Source of the DNA: Acidisarcina sp.
GTDB lineage: Bacteria > Acidobacteriota > Blastocatellia > Pyrinomonadales > Pyrinomonadaceae
Direction: 5' to 3'
NCBI GenBank assembly: GCA_021155145.1
Contig: JAJNPX010000521.1
Coordinates: 1-7,614, forward strand
DNA: 7,614 nt
Made by a program: the position numbers and the translations under genes. The notes beneath the pieces were generated by a model that had not been told where the DNA came from, made no database searches, and saw only the letters and a list, made by a program, of their open reading frames with translations. Numbering within the stretch: position 1 is the first letter of the stretch; every line of letters begins with the position of its first letter. Shown here one piece after another: positions 5,236-7,614 of this stretch.

Positions 5236-6975
5236 ATGGAAAAGCTAAACGAATACCTGCAGACGCTCATCTCGTCGTCCAGTTACGAGCTTCGGCTCGA
5301 ACCGAACAAGAATCCATACATCGTCTCGGTCAACGGCAATGCCGACGTCGCGAACGATCCGCTCCCCGGACCGCAGATCAGCATGATGGTCTATCCGCTG
5401 ATCCCTGAGGACGTTCGGATCAAGCTCCCCACGCATAACGAGATCCAGTTCGATCATCCGCACAACCTTGGGAATTTCACGTTCACCGTGACCAAGTCGC
5501 CGGCCGGATTCATCGTCACGGTCCGGCCGGTCGGCGTCGATCCGAACGCCGGCAGGCCGCATCAGAAGCCATCGGCAGTCGAGGTGCCGCCGCCAGCCGC
5601 CATCGACCCGGAGCCCGCGGCCAGCGATGCCGATCTTCAGATACCCGTGATCGCCGCTCCCGATGGGTCGTCGGTAGAGGTCGTCGATGTGAACGACCCC
5701 GCATTCCAGACCGTGTTTTCCGAAACCGCCGCCTACGAACCGCCCGGACGCCGTGACGACCTCGACCCCGAAGGCTTCGTCCCGCCGGTCGAGGAATACC
5801 ATCCGCAGCAGCAGCAGCCCGCCGAGTTCTTTACAGCCGAACCCTCCGCTGCCGACCGCCGAGCCTACGCCGACCGACGCCAGAAGAACTCGGTGATGAT
5901 GGCGCGTATGGACGCGTTGTTCCATCTGATGGCCGAGATCGGTGCCTCTGACCTGCACCTTTCGGTCTCGATGCCGCCGATGATCAGGAAAGACGGCAAG
6001 ATCCAGCGGCTCGAGTGCAGCGAAGGAACGCTCGACAGCGAGATAATGCGCGAGCTGCTGCACTCGATAATGCCGGAGAAGAACCGCGAGGAGTTCGAAC
6101 GCCGCAACGATACCGACTTTGCCTATGAGATCGATGGCCTCGCACGTTTTCGCTGCAACGTATTTCGCGACCGAAAGGGGATGGGAGCGGTCTTTCGCAT
6201 CATTCCCGCAAAGATGACGACCGCCGAACAGCTCGGCCTATCGAGCGCCGTCCTTGGCCTCTGCGACCTTTCAAAGGGGCTCGTCGTCGTGACCGGGCCG
6301 ACGGGTTCGGGTAAATCCACAACGCTGTGTGCGATGGTCAATCACATAAACATGCAGCGTGAGGACCACATCATCACCATCGAAGACCCGATCGAGTTCG
6401 TCCACGAGAACATAAAGTGCCTCGTAAACCAGCGCGAGGTCTCGAACCACACCGATTCGTTTAAGGACGCGCTTCGCGCCGCCCTTCGCGAAGACCCGGA
6501 CATCCTGCTCGTCGGCGAGATGCGCGACCTGGAGACGATCTCCATCGCGATCGAAACGGCCGAGACGGGCCACCTCGTCTTCGGCACGCTCCATACGACC
6601 ACGGCCGCATCGACCGTCGATCGCATCATCGACCAGTTTCCCGCCGACCGCCAGCAGCAGATCCGCGTGATGCTCTCGGAATCGCTCAAGGGCGTCATCG
6701 CCCAGACGCTCCTGCCCAAAAAAGGCGGAGGCCGCGTGGCCGCGCTCGAGATACTCATCGTCACGCCCGCCATCAGCAATCTCATCCGCGAAGGCAAGAC
6801 TTTCCAGATACCATCGGCGATGCAGACCGGCAAGAACCACGGTATGGTCATGCTCAACGATGCCCTCTTCGACCTCGTCCAAAAAGGTATCGTCGAACCC
6901 CGCGACGCCTACATAAAGGCCGTGGACAAAGCCGGCTTTGAAACAATGCTCACCCGCGGCGGCCTAAAGCTCTAG
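5236..6975 (+). CDS. pilT: PilT-type type IV pilus retraction ATPase with extra N-terminal domain
   Basis: The protein (579 aa from this ATG) ends in a complete PilT. Counting from it, a PAS-like domain spans 225-327 (ASDLHLSVSMPPMIRKDGK, then RFRCNVFRDRKGMGAVFRIIP). The RecA-like ATPase follows: Walker A GPTGSGKS (354-361), Asp box ITIEDPIEF with Glu383, Walker B DPDILLVGEMRD with Glu428, and His box GHLVFGTLHTT with His453. Such ATPases form hexamers at the inner-membrane pilus base and power pilus retraction. The retraction-linked AIRNLIRE motif is AISNLIRE (512-519). Usual PilT is 350-380 aa; the excess is an N-terminal domain (1-101) resembling the PAS-like domain, plus a Pro/Gln/acidic linker (102-222, with PQQQQP). 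A GTG at 5170, directly after an in-frame stop, would add 22 Pro-rich residues. I prefer the ATG because the domain match begins there. Neither start has a Shine-Dalgarno. No other pilus gene lies nearby. Confidence 0.9.
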   Translation: MEKLNEYLQTLISSSSYELRLEPNKNPYIVSVNGNADVANDPLPGPQISMMVYPLIPEDVRIKLPTHNEIQFDHPHNLGNFTFTVTKSPAGFIVTVRPVGVDPNAGRPHQKPSAVEVPPPAAIDPEPAASDADLQIPVIAAPDGSSVEVVDVNDPAFQTVFSETAAYEPPGRRDDLDPEGFVPPVEEYHPQQQQPAEFFTAEPSAADRRAYADRRQKNSVMMARMDALFHLMAEIGASDLHLSVSMPPMIRKDGKIQRLECSEGTLDSEIMRELLHSIMPEKNREEFERRNDTDFAYEIDGLARFRCNVFRDRKGMGAVFRIIPAKMTTAEQLGLSSAVLGLCDLSKGLVVVTGPTGSGKSTTLCAMVNHINMQREDHIITIEDPIEFVHENIKCLVNQREVSNHTDSFKDALRAALREDPDILLVGEMRDLETISIAIETAETGHLVFGTLHTTTAASTVDRIIDQFPADRQQQIRVMLSESLKGVIAQTLLPKKGGGRVAALEILIVTPAISNLIREGKTFQIPSAMQTGKNHGMVMLNDALFDLVQKGIVEPRDAYIKAVDKAGFETMLTRGGLKL

Positions 6976-7055
6976 CGGCTTTCCGCACTACCGGCCGCGA
7001 CAAGTCGTTATCCAGCACCAAAAGCGGCACATCCAACCCTGCTTCTTTCGGCCGT

Positions 7056-7111
7056 CTGGAAACGGCCTGGAAACCGGCTTGGAAACCAGTCTGGAAACCG
7101 GTTTGGAAACC
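7056..7111. repeat. Short tandem repeat, five TGGAAAC units about every 12 bp
   Basis: TGGAAAC occurs at 7057, 7068, 7080, 7092 and 7104, spaced 11, 12, 12 and 12 bp; the fuller unit is close to CTGGAAACCGGT, with variation mainly in the four bases between cores. Units four and five share a 10-bp palindrome AAACCGGTTT (7095-7104). As the period is divisible by three, all frames give four-residue repeats (such as LETG on the plus strand or FQTG on the minus strand), which creates spurious coding signal. It may be a variable-number repeat or an array of protein-binding sites; the sequence alone does not decide. Confidence 0.8.
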
Positions 7112-7257
7112 ATTCAGGTTGAATCGGTAAGTCATTGTCGTGGCTGCGGTTACGGCGTTTCGGACAGGTTGGAAACACGGTTTCTATTAAGAAATAATTC
7201 CCGGTTTCCGATCTTTGGTTGATCGCTGCCGCCGACACCTCCATTATCAAAGACCAA

Positions 7258-7287
7258 TGCTCCCGACGGCCTGAACCGCCGAGAGCA
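7258..7287. other. Imperfect 12-bp hairpin upstream of the acidic small gene
   Basis: The arms 7258-7269 (TGCTCCCGACGG) and 7276-7287 (CCGCCGAGAGCA) pair at 10 of 12 positions around a 6-nt loop. No T-run follows on the plus strand; on the minus strand only a mixed T-rich stretch follows. It may be a structured leader, a protein site or chance. Confidence 0.3.
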
Positions 7288-7355
7288 CGCCGTTGCGAGT
7301 ATAGCACAACATCACGTCCGTGCATTGAACATAGTGCGTGCTTTGCGTGCGGAGA

Positions 7356-7526
7356 ATGGAGATCGCGGACATCAACCCCCGCGACTACCCCGACTTCTGC
7401 GATGCCTACATCGAGGAAGCCTGCTGGAAATCAACCGGCGAACCGCTGACCGACGGGGAACTTGAGATGATCGACGAGTCCGACGCCTATGATGAGGAGA
7501 TATTCGAGCAGGCGTTGGGGATGTAG
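7356..7526 (+). CDS. Small, strongly acidic protein of unknown function, 56 aa
   Basis: The protein starts MEIADINPRDYPDFCDAYIE and continues with a region containing GEPLTDGELEMIDE, ending near EIFEQALGM. It has 18 Asp/Glu and only two Lys/Arg, a net charge near -16. The DINPRDYPDFCDAYIE stretch, with aromatic residues and Cys15, followed by a predicted helix, looks like a folded, conserved small domain and not random translation, but I cannot name a family. There is no signal peptide or membrane helix. The ATG at 7356 is preceded by GGAG only 1 nt away, too close for a good Shine-Dalgarno; in-frame GTGs at 7338 and 7347 would add up to six residues. It stands alone after a 380-bp gap on the same strand as the PilT gene. 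A DNA-mimic or regulatory role would be speculation. Confidence 0.65.
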   Translation: MEIADINPRDYPDFCDAYIEEACWKSTGEPLTDGELEMIDESDAYDEEIFEQALGM

Positions 7527-7614
7527 GCCAGATTAGAGGAGAAATCGTAGGGGTTTCGCCTCCGCGAACGAACATCTTACACAAGAAAGTCGATCTCAGC
7601 GTCATTTGCCTCTC

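Larger units (their letters stand above)
6976..7355. other. 380-bp gene-poor stretch with repeats and hairpins
   Basis: No convincing gene is seen on either strand. The stretch holds the 12-bp-period repeat (7056-7111), one more TGGAAAC copy at 7170, and its inverse GTTTCC at 7204-7209, so GGAAAC (7171) and GTTTCC form an inverted repeat. This flanks an AT-rich patch with a small hairpin TTTCT-ATTA-AGAAA (7181-7194). An imperfect hairpin follows at 7258-7287. A TATAGC (7300-7305) could serve as a -10 for the acidic small gene, but no fitting -35 is seen. No clear terminator follows the PilT stop; GCGG-CTTT-CCGC (6975-6986) is too short. Confidence 0.6.

Noticed and set aside
5245..6882. Long minus-strand frames (272, 203 and 171 codons) opposite the PilT gene
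   Set aside because: They are antisense to clearly conserved PilT coding sequence and have no recognisable motif.
6975..6986. GCGG-CTTT-CCGC as PilT terminator
   Set aside because: The stem is only 4 bp and is not followed by a T-run.
7056..7111. Possible CRISPR array or replication-origin iterons
   Set aside because: Units are only 12 bp with no unique spacers of CRISPR length, no cas genes are nearby, and there is no initiator gene or DnaA-box cluster.
6950..7325. Minus-strand frames of 61 and 105 codons across the tandem repeat
   Set aside because: Their regular FQTG/RFPx patterns come from the 12-bp repeat, one overlaps the end of the PilT gene, and nothing resembling a domain is present. 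A decayed gene fragment cannot be excluded.
7555..7568. TTCGC-CTCC-GCGAA hairpin after the acidic small gene
   Set aside because: It is a 5-bp stem with no T-run, expected by chance in GC-rich DNA.

Overview
The window reads as a stretch of chromosome from a GC-rich, Gram-negative-type bacterium. Gene content and the style of the proteins (an unusual long PilT, a split B12 mutase, conserved unknowns next to an RlmD-type methyltransferase) resemble Acidobacteriota, perhaps Blastocatellia. That placement is from general familiarity, not from a search. I see no phage, transposon, CRISPR, rRNA or tRNA features; this looks like ordinary core genome with some unusual details.

Layout. Positions 1-3387 hold a leftward (minus strand) gene row. 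In order of transcription it is a 68-aa unknown protein, a 222-aa unknown protein, an RlmD/RumA-type 23S rRNA m5U methyltransferase, an M48 zinc metalloprotease with an N-terminal zinc ribbon, and the first 71 codons of a CutA1-type protein cut by the window edge. The gaps are 55, 3, 66 and 20 nt, so most of it could be one transcript with an internal promoter before the protease. A 73-bp AT-richer divergent region (3388-3460) separates this row from two rightward genes. The first is the catalytic chain of methylmalonyl-CoA mutase (3461-5059), without its B12-binding domain. The second is a PilT-type pilus retraction ATPase (about 5236-6975). A 380-bp gene-poor stretch follows, with a 12-bp-period tandem repeat and small inverted repeats, and then a very acidic 56-aa unknown protein (7356-7526).

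The genes do not form one pathway. The leftward row mixes RNA modification, proteolysis and metal tolerance; the rightward genes concern propionate/odd-chain or branched-chain carbon metabolism and surface motility.

The most interesting point is the PilT protein. Its roughly 100-residue N-terminal extension appears to be a diverged second copy of PilT's own PAS-like N-terminal domain, joined by a Pro/Gln/acidic linker of about 120 residues to a complete PilT. A second theme is expression signals: most starts lack a Shine-Dalgarno sequence, several have a -10-like hexamer 6-9 nt before the start codon (possible leaderless mRNAs), and two genes in a row use TTG.
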